From the NCBI GenBank assembly GCA_902364645.1, contig CABJEP010000007.1:1-60583 (forward strand): 60,583 nt of DNA, in the 5' to 3' direction. Below, piece after piece: positions 18,852 through 28,237 of the stretch. Every line of letters begins with the position of its first letter. Position 1 is the first letter of the stretch. The stretch is from Coriobacteriaceae bacterium (GTDB taxonomy: Bacteria; Actinomycetota; Coriobacteriia; Coriobacteriales; Coriobacteriaceae). The translations under genes and the position numbers were made by a program. The notes beneath the pieces are model-generated. The model did no database searches, was not told the origin of the DNA, and saw only the letters and a list, made by a program, of their open reading frames with translations.

Positions 18852-19658
18852 CTATTTGCACAAACCAAACATTTTCAATAACGAACGGTACATAAATCCA
18901 CAAAACGGAATGGCTTTTGCCCTTATTCCGACTGTGCTATGCATCAACTCTGAAACGTACAGGCGATATCCCTTCCAGTTCGTAATGAGCAGCCGATCAG
19001 TATTCTTCGTGTAGCCATCGGCAAGGTATTCGCACACGTAGAGAGGAAAGGCGTACCCACGAATTAGATATCCATCGTTGCTGAATCTATTAAAGACAAC
19101 TGCTTCAGGAACAAACCTCTCATCTTCAAAAACCGGGAATCGGTACTTCCTCAACCGTTCCGTCACAAAGGCCTCGGCAAGGTCACCCGTAATCCCCTTC
19201 GATCGGCGATCAATTGACGAATAATCGATGTACGAACCCACATTGTCTTGCAGAATTCCTCCCGTAAGCTTGTTGCCCGGAAAAATACGAACTCCCGACA
19301 AGGCAATCAGGCGCTCGTTAGACATAACGGTTTCACAGTTCTCCCCAATACGCTCCAAGGCATCATCGGTTAGATAATCGTCGCTGTCTACCGGGAAAAA
19401 CAAGGCTCCCTTCGCCTCATCAAGACCCTTATTCCATGCAACGTGCTTTCCGCTATTGACCTGGAAAAAATAGCGGATAGGAAATTTCACCTGACAATCT
19501 TGCTGCATCGCCTCGACGAGCTTTCGCGTATCATCCGTGCTTCCATCATCAACAATTATCCATTCGAAATCTCGAAAAGATTGTCTTTTCAGACTTTCGA
19601 ATAGCTTGGGAAGGATATATGCGCGATTATAAGTCGGGGTAAAAACCGTTATAAGCAT
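18852..19658 (-). CDS. Family 2 glycosyltransferase
   Basis: 268 residues. Starts at MLITVFTPTYNRAYIL; then IIVDDGSTDDTR, WNKGLDEAKG and the metal-binding FPVDSDDYLTD near residue 95, giving a complete GT-A domain. The C-terminal part (GYAFPLYVCEYLADGYT) resembles a group of GT2 enzymes common in capsule loci. The longer frame upstream of 19658 overlaps the previous gene and lacks conserved sequence, so the shorter start is preferred although its ribosome site (GAGCGGG) is modest. Sugar specificity unknown. Confidence 0.85.
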   Translation of the reverse strand: MLITVFTPTYNRAYILPKLFESLKRQSFRDFEWIIVDDGSTDDTRKLVEAMQQDCQVKFPIRYFFQVNSGKHVAWNKGLDEAKGALFFPVDSDDYLTDDALERIGENCETVMSNERLIALSGVRIFPGNKLTGGILQDNVGSYIDYSSIDRRSKGITGDLAEAFVTERLRKYRFPVFEDERFVPEAVVFNRFSNDGYLIRGYAFPLYVCEYLADGYTKNTDRLLITNWKGYRLYVSELMHSTVGIRAKAIPFCGFMYRSLLKMFGLCK

Positions 19659-19674
19659 AGACGACCCGCTCACT

Positions 19675-20862
19675 TTAGCAACTGGACCCAACGCTTCCCA
19701 AATCCCTGGCAAACGGGATGAGGGAATTTGCAAAAGAAACCTTTTGCACCAGGCGATCACATGAATCCCTGTCGCATACCGCATTGTCCATTTTCAAAAC
19801 GAGATCATCCACATCCCCGTTATACAGAAGTCCAACACCATGTCTATCAATCTCTTCGGCAATGTCGTAAACGTAAGGAGTAGTGATTACCGGCCTGTGC
19901 GCCGCGACGTATTCCAAGAACTTGTTAGGGTAAGCAAAGTGGTTCGTTGGAACGTCCTCTCTCAACATCACGAAGAAGTCCGCAGCACAGAACACGCTAG
20001 GGAGGTCAGATGGCTTGAAGCTATCGAATTCAACGTCGTCACAATCACCGATTGCGGCGCGTGCAGAAGTAACGTCACCAGACAAAACAAGTAGCTTTGC
20101 CCCACGCCTCTTCAGTATTTCGCGATACAACTCTGCAGTTTGCGGAAGGCATTGCCACGACGAAGCTCCGCCTGAGTAAACGAGCAGCCACTCGTTATCT
20201 TCTACACCGTACTTCCTCCTATAATCCTCTCGATACTTAAGCTCCTCCGCACGACCAAAGCTTGGCTTCGCCCCCGTCGCACACGGAACAATGTAGAACT
20301 GACCCTCTTTGCAGCCGCACTCTCGACAAAGGAAACTGCGATACGCTCGAGAAACACAAAAGATACGGTCGAACTTACGCAAATATTTGCGCTGCTCGTA
20401 TCTCTCAACAAAAGCGGCGGCACGGTGGAATGAGCCAAGGAAGAGGGGCTCGTCGCGTGCAAGAAGGGAGCCGTCGCCGTAATAACCATGAACATCAGCA
20501 CATACAAAAGCTCCCGACGCCTCGGCGGCGCGCTTCATCCGGTCGACATAACGAAACAGCCCCACGCCAGAAAGGATGATCGCCTTGTAGGAGCCACTCA
20601 AAACCTTTTTTTCCGCAGTGGTAATTAGCTCTTCATATCCCGACAGCAGCTGCATGGGATTCATAAAATCCCGCCGAACATAAACGCCGGGTCCAAAAGC
20701 TTCACCACCCTCAGAAACACCCAAGCGAACATTGCAAAGAGCCGCAACATCAGACTCAATGCCCCACCCATTCTTTAGAGCATCTGCTCTATTTTTAATC
20801 AGGCTAAACTCGCCGCCCGAGGTGGCAACATTCCTTGAGGTCACAATAAGAATATCGTGCAT
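19675..20862 (-). CDS. Family 4-type glycosyltransferase
   Basis: 395 residues with a GT-B fold pattern: an N-terminal acceptor domain (ILIVTSRNVATSGGEFSLI) and a C-terminal donor domain beginning near residue 225 (WLLVYSGGASSWQCLPQT). AYPNKFLEYVAAHRPVITT near residue 320 is the nucleotide-sugar binding E-x7-type motif. GAGAAGG lies 7 bases before the ATG; a GTG one codon earlier is an alternative. It is the second gene of the leftward operon. Probably adds a sugar to the lipid-linked repeat unit. Confidence 0.8.
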   Translation of the reverse strand: MHDILIVTSRNVATSGGEFSLIKNRADALKNGWGIESDVAALCNVRLGVSEGGEAFGPGVYVRRDFMNPMQLLSGYEELITTAEKKVLSGSYKAIILSGVGLFRYVDRMKRAAEASGAFVCADVHGYYGDGSLLARDEPLFLGSFHRAAAFVERYEQRKYLRKFDRIFCVSRAYRSFLCRECGCKEGQFYIVPCATGAKPSFGRAEELKYREDYRRKYGVEDNEWLLVYSGGASSWQCLPQTAELYREILKRRGAKLLVLSGDVTSARAAIGDCDDVEFDSFKPSDLPSVFCAADFFVMLREDVPTNHFAYPNKFLEYVAAHRPVITTPYVYDIAEEIDRHGVGLLYNGDVDDLVLKMDNAVCDRDSCDRLVQKVSFANSLIPFARDLGSVGSSC

Positions 20863-20967
20863 CACTATACCTTCTCATTCTCCTACTTCTGAAGAAAACA
20901 ATATCCGAACGAGGAAACAAAACCGCGGCAAACCCCAGTCAACGGAAAAGCAACACCAACGTAATTG

Positions 20968-22107
20968 CTACGCACCAAGAAGTTCAACGAGCCTCTCTGC
21001 AGTATTGCCCCACGTACAATACTCTCGAACTCTACTCTGGACCAGCCGTCCCTTTCGCCGCGTCTCCGCTTTCGATGCGCACGCCACTCGTATTGCTTCG
21101 GCAATTTGGTCGGGAGCACAGCCATCCAACAAAAAACCGCAATCTTCCTCACCAAATACTTCGTCAACTCCGCCCACCAAGGGAATGATTGCCGGGGTGC
21201 CGCACGCCGAAGACTCGAGAAGGGTCGTACAAAAACCCTCTGATCTCGTAGGAAGACACAGCACGTCTGCGGCCTGAAGCAAGGACGACACATCCGCCGG
21301 ACGCAAAGGACCAACATAGGAGACATTCTCAGGAGTAGAATCCATCAACTCACGCAGGGGACCATCACCCGCAACCACCAACTTTACGGGCGTTTCATTC
21401 AGTTGCTTCATAGCCGCAAGAAGGGAGTCGATACCCTTCTCGGGAATCAACCTTCCAACAAAACAGGCAAGAACAGAATCCGTCCCGACGCCCAATTCGG
21501 CACGAAAATCTCGATTTGAGGCATTGGAGCAATAAGCATCAACGTCAATCGCGTTAGGCAGGATATCAATGCCAGAAATACCAAATTGTCGAAGCCAATC
21601 CAGGCTTTTCTTAGAAACACCGCAAAACACTGGATGAAACCGCTTGGCAATCGAAGTAATTATGTGTTCATAGGCGCGAACGAACACATCCAATACTGCG
21701 TTTCCGAATGTAAGATACTGCGATCCATGGTCAAGAACGATGGGGGTAAGATGATGGCGCCTGGCGAACCGAAGCCCACAGATTGAATGGGGATAAAACC
21801 TCGTATTAACTAGGACGCCATCGAAGCACTCGCCATCAAGAGCCCTCAGCATGCTCCGATAAGCTCTTCCAAAACGCGAGACAGGGAACCTGCCACCAAG
21901 CAATGGAAAACACGGCAGTCTTACAACCTCAATACCATCGTCTGTTACCTCTCGAGACGGCAGCGAATCGCAATTACACGTGACCACGACCGGCTTATGG
22001 CCCATGCCAATGAGCGTAACTGCGAGGTTTCTGGTATAGGACTCAACACCGCCAATGTGAGGCAGATATTGAGCGGAAAAGATTGCTATTCTCAGCGCTT
22101 CAGCCAT
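20968..22107 (-). CDS. Family 4 glycosyltransferase
   Basis: 379 residues with a clear GT4 pattern: IAIFSAQYLPHIGGVESYTR at the N terminus, VSKKSLDWLRQFG near residue 165, and the donor domain CFVGRLIPEKGIDSLLAAM near residue 213, with SEGFCTTLLESSACGTPAI near residue 290 holding the conserved EGF and the catalytic-site Glu. First gene of the leftward polysaccharide operon; about 105 bases separate it from the next gene. A strong terminator hairpin (22237-22268) lies upstream and isolates the operon from the IS remnant. Confidence 0.88.
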   Translation of the reverse strand: MAEALRIAIFSAQYLPHIGGVESYTRNLAVTLIGMGHKPVVVTCNCDSLPSREVTDDGIEVVRLPCFPLLGGRFPVSRFGRAYRSMLRALDGECFDGVLVNTRFYPHSICGLRFARRHHLTPIVLDHGSQYLTFGNAVLDVFVRAYEHIITSIAKRFHPVFCGVSKKSLDWLRQFGISGIDILPNAIDVDAYCSNASNRDFRAELGVGTDSVLACFVGRLIPEKGIDSLLAAMKQLNETPVKLVVAGDGPLRELMDSTPENVSYVGPLRPADVSSLLQAADVLCLPTRSEGFCTTLLESSACGTPAIIPLVGGVDEVFGEEDCGFLLDGCAPDQIAEAIRVACASKAETRRKGRLVQSRVREYCTWGNTAERLVELLGA

Positions 22108-22236
22108 TGATTCTTTCTTACTCTCTCGTCATCTCTATCTCGCTCTAGAAAAGCCAGAACGAGCTTGAATCTTGGCATAAGAGCTCCCAATCTCTTAGCA
22201 AAAGATATAGTTTATGGTAGCAGACCGCCCTACAAA

Positions 22237-22268
22237 CAAAGGGACGGAGCTCACGCTCCGTCCCTTTG
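22237..22268. terminator. 14-bp perfect hairpin
   Basis: CAAAGGGACGGAGC (22237-22250) pairs exactly with 22255-22268 around the loop TCAC. Leftward reading gives a short T-rich tail (GTTTGTAGG). Its place between the IS remnant and the GT4 operon suggests it stops read-through from the right. It is good enough to work in both directions. Confidence 0.65.
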
Positions 22269-22299
22269 CTACTTGACGGTCACGGGATTAGTCGTAAAA

Positions 22300-22730
22300 C
22301 CGTTACCCAGATACTCGCTTGGTCGACGAGGGACATGGTCGGACCGGACCAGTCGACCTCCATGTTCCTGCCCGCCTTGCGGCCGACCCAGCTCACGACG
22401 TTCCTGCTGACCGTGAACTGCCTGTACCGCTTGCAGAAGCGGTCGTAGGACATCGCCGCCTCGCCCCGCGCGGCGCATCCTCGCGGTACTCGCCGTGCAG
22501 GAAACTGAGCGTGATGCCGACCTTCGACGCGTGCAGTGCAGAGGCGATCACGTTGAGCGACAGGTTCGACGACGTCAGCCTGAGCACCACCCTCGCCGGT
22601 ATCCTTCTCGCCAAGATCAGTTCCTTTCTCTCGACTACCGGTATGGCGTCTCGAGCGTATAGGCGGCGAGCCGGTGGGTCGCGGGCGCGGATGTGAGCGG
22701 CACTAAAGCGCGCTACAGGTGGTACAGAGA
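22300..22730 (-). pseudogene. istA: Third IS21-type istA remnant with its left end
   Basis: From an ATG at 22614 it reads MARRIPARVVLRLTSSNLSL, close to the copy at 8614. An internal deletion then joins residue ~38 to residue ~85 (LSFLHGEYRED), a frameshift follows, and DRFCKRYRQFTVSRNVVSWV to MEVDWSGPTMSLVD continues in another frame before stopping. The left end with CGACTACCGGTATGGCGTCT and GCGGCACTAAAGCGCGCTACAG lies at 22620-22730. No active transposase is possible. Confidence 0.75.
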
Positions 22731-22754
22731 AGGACGATTACTCATGTAGACCCA

Positions 22755-25274
22755 TTACATGCACAAAACATCAAGGACAATTGCATTTAAGCCTTCGCCG
22801 TAACCTTTACCGGGAACGGCCCAACGTCCATTTAGGTCCGTCGTCTTGGGAGCACACCCACGGGAAACAAGATTAAAGCGTGGGTCAATACACGGATTAT
22901 TCAAAGGTTCAGTTGTTGCGTACGCTTTTAAATGCTGCGCCTGAACCCTAAGCCCTTCTCTAACGGAAGAAAAAGTATATCCGGGATTTCCAGGACCGGT
23001 GGCTCCAACACCTCCAAAATTGCACTGATTTGCCTGGACCAAATTTCCGAATCTTAAATAGCCCGTCTCTTTCATGACTTGAGCATATAAAACTTCAGGA
23101 CATACTCCCTCAAATGAGGCTTCTTCGTAAAGGATCTTACAAAACTCATCAATAGAGGCGCTGCCTTTGCTTTTATACACGCTTGTTGGATAAGTATGCT
23201 TCCCAACAGTCCTGCCGTAATGAACGGCAGCATCCTCGTAAGAAGTGAAAGACGAGGACATTATATAGCCCTCAAATCCAGTCATGCTCGAACCATTACG
23301 GTGCTCTTTCATCCCATATTCGAGATAGTGGAGATAATACTCTTTTAAATTACTTCCGTAAGCCTTCCTAAGATCGAGGTACCTCGTTCTATAACTATAA
23401 ACGTCGAACGCCTCGGAGCCGCGGCGGCCCTCCGACATTCCGTAGTTGATGAAGTGCCGCAGGACGGCCGAGTCGTCGACCATAGTCACGCCGCCGTAGG
23501 TCGACTTGGTGAAGGCCTTCTCGACGTCGCCGTTGCGGGAGAGGTAGTACTCGGGGTCGTAGACGGGAGCGTAGTCCACGCCGCCCGCCTTGGTTGCGGC
23601 GCCCTTGAGCTTCGAGCAGCCGGTGGCGTGGCGCCCCTCCTTCTTGCCGTACATAAGGTAGTGCGAGTAGTAGCTGGCGAGGTCGGTGCCGAAGGCGGCG
23701 CGGAGATCGGGGTACTCATTGTAGTAGCTCTGCACGTCGAACGCCTCGGAGCCGCGGCGGCCCTCCGACATGCCGTAGTTGATGAAGTGATCCAGGGCCT
23801 TATCTTTGCTTCCGTTTGCCCATTCGTTAACATCTGGATACTTATTGAGATAGTAGTCGGCATCGAAAACAGACGAATAATCAAGCCAAGAGGATTTGGG
23901 GAACTGCGCGATGATGGCATCCGCATCAGCTTCTCCAAGGCGTTTGCACCCGGCATCACTAAAGTACTTGTTCGCATCGCCCCAATTAGAGATAAATCCG
24001 TGCTCAATCAAAATACCGGGGATTCCAGCTTCACGAGCGCAACGAATAACAGCGAATTCGTCGCCTACCTGCATCTGAAAGACACCACGGTTTGTAAGTC
24101 CGAGAGCAACAAGATTGTTCTGAACCTTCTGGGCCAGCTCGTACGAAACCTGGGTATAGTCAGCCCCGTTCACGGTAGGCGAATATACCTCGGCGCCATG
24201 AGCTGCGGACGAACCTGAATTGATATGGAAACTGATATAGGCCTGGGCGCCCTGATTGACGCAACGCTGAACGCGGTAAAGGAAGTCGCTGCTACCGTAG
24301 CTGCCCGACTGCTCACGAGCGAGAATTACCTTAAATCCGTAATTCTCAAGCTTGGTCTTACACGCGCTAACAATCTTCCATGTTAGGTCGGCTTCACTCT
24401 TCCCATTGCCCTGAGCGCCGGGATCGGATCCACCGTGACCGGCATCAAGTGCAACCACGCGAACGTTTTTACGAGCCGAACGGGAATCGACGCTATAAGC
24501 CGCAATGTCACCATCACCTTCAGAACCGGAAAGCGCCTCTTCAATAGAGAAAGCCTCGACAGGATTGCCGTTCTCATCAGCATAGTAGACCGACAAATCA
24601 TCGATATTGTCAACGCTATCAGATGAAGAAGACGAATTGACTACGTCAAAGCTGTAATCCTCAGAGGAGAGGTCCACTGAATAGATCGCGTTCGAATCCT
24701 TCACCTGATACGTAATACCGGTTAAAAAATACCGCGCTACCAACAAATCTTGTCCAAATGTAAAGCCCGCAGCATTCCCAGAGAAAGCCGAAGCTTCAAC
24801 GGAGCGCTCTTCGCCAGAATTGCTGACGAATGATAGGGACGCAGAGGTCAAAACATCAGAATCAGATGCAGTTGCGAACGCCGCCTCTTGCATAGCACCC
24901 AAAGAAAGAGAGGGTTGCGAAATGTACAAGTATTGGAAAGAGGCATCGACACAAGAGGAATCGGAAGATTGAGCCGATTGAGCGGCCGATTCGACATCCG
25001 AATTACAAGAGCCTGCTTCGGCGGTCTTCTCAGTATCCTCACAAGAGTCGGCTTCGGCGGTCTTCTCAGTATCCTCACAAGAGTCGGCTTCGGCGGTCTT
25101 CTCAGTATCCTCGGAAACGAAATCCGAAAATGAAGAGGAGCTAGAGGTCTCGGCTTCATTATTAGAGAGCGAGGAAAACTCAAGTGCATAGGCCGACGAA
25201 ACGGGAGCAAGGAAAGAAGAGGAAACCAGAACAGCGGTAACCAAATTAGCAACTGCGCAACGAACCTTTTTCAT
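22755..25274 (-). CDS. Secreted N-acetylmuramoyl-L-alanine amidase / glucosaminidase
   Basis: 839-residue cell-wall hydrolase. Order: signal peptide (residues 1-31), a Ser/Glu-rich stretch with three EDTEKTAEADSC-type repeats (~60-100), an unassigned region, an Amidase_3 domain at ~270-445, two ~85-residue repeats rich in YPD and HYLEYG motifs (~463-650), and a C-terminal glucosaminidase-like domain (~675-839). Zinc-site residues of the amidase are visible: His in LDAGHGGSDPG, Glu in KSEADLTW, His in SFHINSG and catalytic Glu in LIEHGFISN. In the last domain VMKETGYLRFGN carries the likely catalytic Glu. GGGAG precedes the ATG. It cuts the stem peptide and possibly the glycan strand during growth or lysis. 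Residues encoded by 23400-23805 use much GC-richer codons than the flanks. Confidence 0.9.
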   Translation of the reverse strand: MKKVRCAVANLVTAVLVSSSFLAPVSSAYALEFSSLSNNEAETSSSSSFSDFVSEDTEKTAEADSCEDTEKTAEADSCEDTEKTAEAGSCNSDVESAAQSAQSSDSSCVDASFQYLYISQPSLSLGAMQEAAFATASDSDVLTSASLSFVSNSGEERSVEASAFSGNAAGFTFGQDLLVARYFLTGITYQVKDSNAIYSVDLSSEDYSFDVVNSSSSSDSVDNIDDLSVYYADENGNPVEAFSIEEALSGSEGDGDIAAYSVDSRSARKNVRVVALDAGHGGSDPGAQGNGKSEADLTWKIVSACKTKLENYGFKVILAREQSGSYGSSDFLYRVQRCVNQGAQAYISFHINSGSSAAHGAEVYSPTVNGADYTQVSYELAQKVQNNLVALGLTNRGVFQMQVGDEFAVIRCAREAGIPGILIEHGFISNWGDANKYFSDAGCKRLGEADADAIIAQFPKSSWLDYSSVFDADYYLNKYPDVNEWANGSKDKALDHFINYGMSEGRRGSEAFDVQSYYNEYPDLRAAFGTDLASYYSHYLMYGKKEGRHATGCSKLKGAATKAGGVDYAPVYDPEYYLSRNGDVEKAFTKSTYGGVTMVDDSAVLRHFINYGMSEGRRGSEAFDVYSYRTRYLDLRKAYGSNLKEYYLHYLEYGMKEHRNGSSMTGFEGYIMSSSFTSYEDAAVHYGRTVGKHTYPTSVYKSKGSASIDEFCKILYEEASFEGVCPEVLYAQVMKETGYLRFGNLVQANQCNFGGVGATGPGNPGYTFSSVREGLRVQAQHLKAYATTEPLNNPCIDPRFNLVSRGCAPKTTDLNGRWAVPGKGYGEGLNAIVLDVLCM
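25015..25112. repeat. 36-bp tandem repeat inside the amidase gene
   Basis: Copies at 25015-25050 and 25051-25086 are identical, and 25087-25112 is a partial third. The unit length is a multiple of three, so copy number changes would lengthen or shorten the EDTEKTAEADSC linker without a frameshift. Confidence 0.9.
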
Positions 25275-25307
25275 ATATGCACTCCCAATAAATTAACGTA
25301 AATCTAA

Positions 25308-25313
25308 ATTGTA
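25308..25313 (-). promoter_or_regulatory. Possible -10 of the amidase gene
   Basis: TACAAT on the reverse strand, 34 bases before the ATG at 25274, within an AT-rich stretch. The -35 is weak. The 25275-25482 gap has no other feature. Confidence 0.35.
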
Positions 25314-25482
25314 GACTTTAACTAAAACAAAATAGAACTCGAATAATTCTAACTGAATTACTTGACCTGCCGTTAACCCATTTTCACCCTTACCCCATTA
25401 TCGGAACCGAGCTGAGGAAGGCAGCGTAGGAGAATCGCGATTACGAATTTACGCACCGCTTAGGACTTGACCCAACAATGGC

Positions 25483-26598
25483 CTACTTCGGCAAAGAAAC
25501 CCCTTCAATCTTGTCCCACAAAACATCAAACACCCTACCCGGATGCTTGAAAAACGCCCGATACAGAACCTGTCGAACCGCCTCGACGCAGGAAGCGGCA
25601 ACATACACGCCGGTCACCACGAGCACCACCGACAGCAGTCCCCACGCTGGGTGGCAGTGGGAGAACACAAGCAAGTTCTTCCACAGCAGCTCCTGCATGT
25701 ACGCGCTGTCCGTGGCAAGGTACACGCCAAACGACAACGTGGCCAAGTAATTGACAACAGGCCAATGCGCAGGTTGAGCGTTAAAGACAAACAAGCACAC
25801 CGGAAGTGCGATCGTAAGCGACAAGAGGCTTGCGGGATTAGTCACCACCGATTCGTACACGTTGGAAGCGAAAGCGCTCAAAAGGAGCACATCCTTTTGA
25901 GCCACAAAGTAGCAAACATACACAGCAACGTACGAAAGAACGGGCAGCACCAAAACCCTCGCACCCGCCCCACCGCGATAATGCCACTTAAACCAACACG
26001 TCACGCACGCGATCACGACCGTCTGACCCGTCAGGGAGGAAACAAAGCCACCAATTGTCGAATACGGCACAACGGGCAAGACCCCATATAACACGACCAG
26101 CAGCATACAGAGCTCACCCAGTCGCCGGCTCGTCAAGGTACGCAACCCGTCGAACAGATAGGGCGCCACAAGAATCAGCAAAATATACACCGTAGGAAAC
26201 CACCACAGAGAGGCGAGCGGAGCAAAGACGGCAGCCATTAGCTCTTCAGCTTGCAGACCATCCCCCGCCTTAAACACGCCGAAGTACAGGACGAGTGGCA
26301 CACTATAAAAGAGCATTTGCCCCAGCAGGGTCCAAGCCCTTCGCAGCTGACCCTTAAGTGTCAGTTGCGCGTCGGCCAGGTACCACACCGTAATGATAAA
26401 AAACACGGCAACGGCAATACGCCCCGAAGGGTACAACACGCCATGCAGCACCATGCGTGCAACGGTCCCGGGGAAAACGGAAATAGGCTCAGCATTATGA
26501 ATCACGAAATGATGAGCTACTATGAACCACATCGAGATGATGCGCAGAAGCTCAACCTTTGAATTGCGCTCTTTTGATCGTCCCAAACTCTCCCCCAT
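25483..26598 (-). CDS. Acyltransferase family 3 membrane protein
   Basis: 371 residues, about 10 membrane segments. The N terminus KVELLRIISMWFIVAHHFVIH carries the conserved RIISMW and a catalytic-type His pair of the acyltransferase-3 (OafA/NodX) family, which moves acetyl or other acyl groups onto exported glycans. Further signs are the regular helix spacing and FGVYLATDSAYMQELLW near the end. The start is uncertain: the ATG at 26598 lacks a good ribosome site; a TTG at 26655 with AGGTG upstream would add 19 residues. Likely O-acetylates the wall polymer made by the neighbouring glycosyltransferases. Confidence 0.82.
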   Translation of the reverse strand: MGESLGRSKERNSKVELLRIISMWFIVAHHFVIHNAEPISVFPGTVARMVLHGVLYPSGRIAVAVFFIITVWYLADAQLTLKGQLRRAWTLLGQMLFYSVPLVLYFGVFKAGDGLQAEELMAAVFAPLASLWWFPTVYILLILVAPYLFDGLRTLTSRRLGELCMLLVVLYGVLPVVPYSTIGGFVSSLTGQTVVIACVTCWFKWHYRGGAGARVLVLPVLSYVAVYVCYFVAQKDVLLLSAFASNVYESVVTNPASLLSLTIALPVCLFVFNAQPAHWPVVNYLATLSFGVYLATDSAYMQELLWKNLLVFSHCHPAWGLLSVVLVVTGVYVAASCVEAVRQVLYRAFFKHPGRVFDVLWDKIEGVSLPK

Positions 26599-26660
26599 CA
26601 ACCGTGCAACTTTTATGAGTCGCCAACGTGTCCTGCATACCAACAATTTAGCCAATTACA

Positions 26661-26707
26661 CCTGGAGGGCAAGTTGTGTCACGAAAAGAGGCGTAATTCC
26701 CTCCAGG
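26661..26707. repeat. 9-bp inverted repeat
   Basis: CCTGGAGGG at 26661-26669 and its exact complement at 26699-26707, 29 bases apart, between the acyltransferase gene and the IS3 remnant. It may be an old element end; nothing more can be said. Confidence 0.35.
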
Positions 26708-26726
26708 GCCGTCGTCGGCCGTTATC

Positions 26727-26845
26727 CTACGCGACCTTACCGAGCTTGTCCATGAAGGCGGCCTTCAGCGCGGCAACGGTGGCGCCCCCGACGCGCTTGT
26801 GGCGGCACCACTCCGCGACGTTGCGCTCCAGGTGGACTGCTTCTG
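26727..26845 (-). pseudogene. Orphan C-terminal fragment cut by the IS3-type element
   Basis: The leftward frame reads about 39 codons (LERNVAEWCRHKRVGGATVA, then LKAAFMDKLGKVA and a TAG) and begins exactly where the IS3-type end starts. I do not recognise the protein. Most likely the element inserted into a gene whose upstream part is gone. Confidence 0.35.
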
Positions 26846-27530
26846 TCAAGGCTAAACTGAACACCGGGGACTGCAGCGGAAACCCCGGACTGTGTTCCTA
26901 CGCTACAGGACCTAGGCTTCTTCGGAACTGCATCGGGCTCATATAGCCCAGGTCGCTCTTGCGGCGCTTGTCGCGGTACCAGAACAGATAGGCGTCCGGC
27001 ATCTCCATGAACTCCCCCATGCCAGCATCGTCCCAGCCCCTTCCGTGGAAGGACTCCACCTTCAGCCTGCCGAAGAAGCCCTCCGCCCTTGAATTGTCGG
27101 GTGAGCACCCCTTCCTCGCCATCGAGCGCACGATGCCGTGCCCATCGCAGATGGCGATCCAACCGGGCCACCGGTAATGGCTGCCGCGGTCGGAGTGCAC
27201 CCAGTGGTGCTCACCATACGCAAGCTGCGAGCAGGCCCGCAGGAGCGATGAGTTGGCAAGCACCGCGTTCGGGGGCGTGCCGATGGACCAGCCGACGGGC
27301 ATTCCGTTGAAGCAATTGATCGCCGGCGAGAGGTGCACTTGCCGGCGGGGATGCGGAATTCCGTGATGCCTGTGACCCACAGCCCGTTTGGCTGGCCGCG
27401 AAGCGGTGTCTGCCCCTCTCGTCCAGGCAGGTGTTCCCAGGCGCCACGTAGACCTCGCCCACGTACGGGCTGTACCTGCGCCTCCTCCGCGGCGCGCAGG
27501 CGACCAGCCCCTTTGAATTGCCCATGGAAG
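26846..27530 (-). pseudogene. IS3-family transposase (OrfB-like), frameshifted
   Basis: The C-terminal integrase core is readable: VHLSPAINCFNGMPVGWS holds the first Asp region, HSDRGSHYRWPGW the second Asp, and CSPDNSRAEGFFGRLKVE the catalytic Glu, ending in MSPMQFRRSLG. Further upstream RRYSPYVGEVYVAPGN and LWVTGITEFRIPAGK lie in other frames, so at least two frameshifts break the gene near 27360-27410, and the N-terminal part is missing. The right end is near 26846 (TGTCAAGGCTAAACTGAACA). A short copy of that end is also found at 7698. Confidence 0.8.
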
Positions 27531-27540
27531 GAGAAGACCT

Positions 27541-27777
27541 ATGGGCATCAACTGGAGGGTCCGCACGAAGCCGCTGGCGTTCTGGCTGGGCATCGCGGGC
27601 GCGGCGGCGACACCGGTGCTCGCGTACCTGGGACTCGGCTACGAGGCCATTCCACGCGCATGGGCGGCCCGCGGCGCGACCGACCCAGCTCGGCACCCGG
27701 AGCGAACGCAAGTTCGGCGCGGGCGGCCCCCGACGGGTGAGCACGTGGCAGTGGTTGCTCCGCTGGGGGGGGCATAA
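27541..27777 (+). pseudogene. phiLC3-type phage holin fragment
   Basis: From the ATG with GGAG upstream, about 35 residues (MGINWRVRTKPLAFWLGIAG and on to LAYLGLGYE) resemble the N terminus of phiLC3-family holins, small membrane proteins that release phage endolysin. The following 42 codons are arginine/proline-rich and unlike holins, so a deletion or frameshift has destroyed the second membrane segment. A remnant of a lost prophage; the assignment rests on the short N terminus. Confidence 0.45.
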
Positions 27778-27930
27778 TAATGAACGGTTGGCCTGCGTCC
27801 CGTGGCGGTTGCTGCAAAGGCTCCGCTTGGGAACAGATGCAATATTGCGTCCGCACCTTCTGTTAGAATTGTTCACTAGTGTTTTATGCTGCGGTTTTCT
27901 GATCCGCCGGCATGGGCTAAGGGGTGTTTT

Positions 27931-28160
27931 TTGGCTGTACAGGGTAAATCAAAGGAGCGCGTTCAGGACGTTGGCGAGGTCTTCACCAACGAGTGCGAGG
28001 TGAACGCCATGCTTGACATGGTGAAATCCGAGACGGAGCGCATCGACTCCCGGTTCCTGGAGCCGCCGTACGACAACGGCAACTTCCTCGCTGAGGTGCT
28101 GCGACGCAAGCTTTCCGTGGTGGCCTCGCGCTACCGCAAGAGCGCGACCGACTGCATACA
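27931..28160 (+). pseudogene. N-terminal fragment of an N6-adenine DNA methyltransferase
   Basis: A TTG start with GGGG six bases upstream reads MAVQGKSKERVQDVGEVFTN, then NAMLDMVKSETERIDSRFLE and DNGNFLAEVLRRKLSVV. This is the beginning of Eco57I-like/type II N6-methylases with the SAM-binding motif I region; the usual PACG(N/D)GNF core is altered here to PPYDNGNF. The rest of the enzyme is missing, and the sequence joins a different remnant (28238-28414) within ~80 bases. It is the first visible piece of the defence island. Confidence 0.7.
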
Positions 28161-28237
28161 CGGTGCCGTCGCGGCGAGAAAGGCTGGCGCAGAGAAGCCG
28201 AAAACCGCGGCCGACAGCGGCGCGGCCGGCGTCGAAC

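Noticed and set aside
25015..25112. Regularly spaced repeats as a CRISPR array
   Set aside because: The units are directly adjacent with no spacers and lie in frame inside a coding sequence.
27211..27876. 221-codon - strand frame as an independent gene
   Set aside because: It contains a short piece of the frameshifted IS3 transposase and otherwise unstructured sequence opposite the holin fragment.
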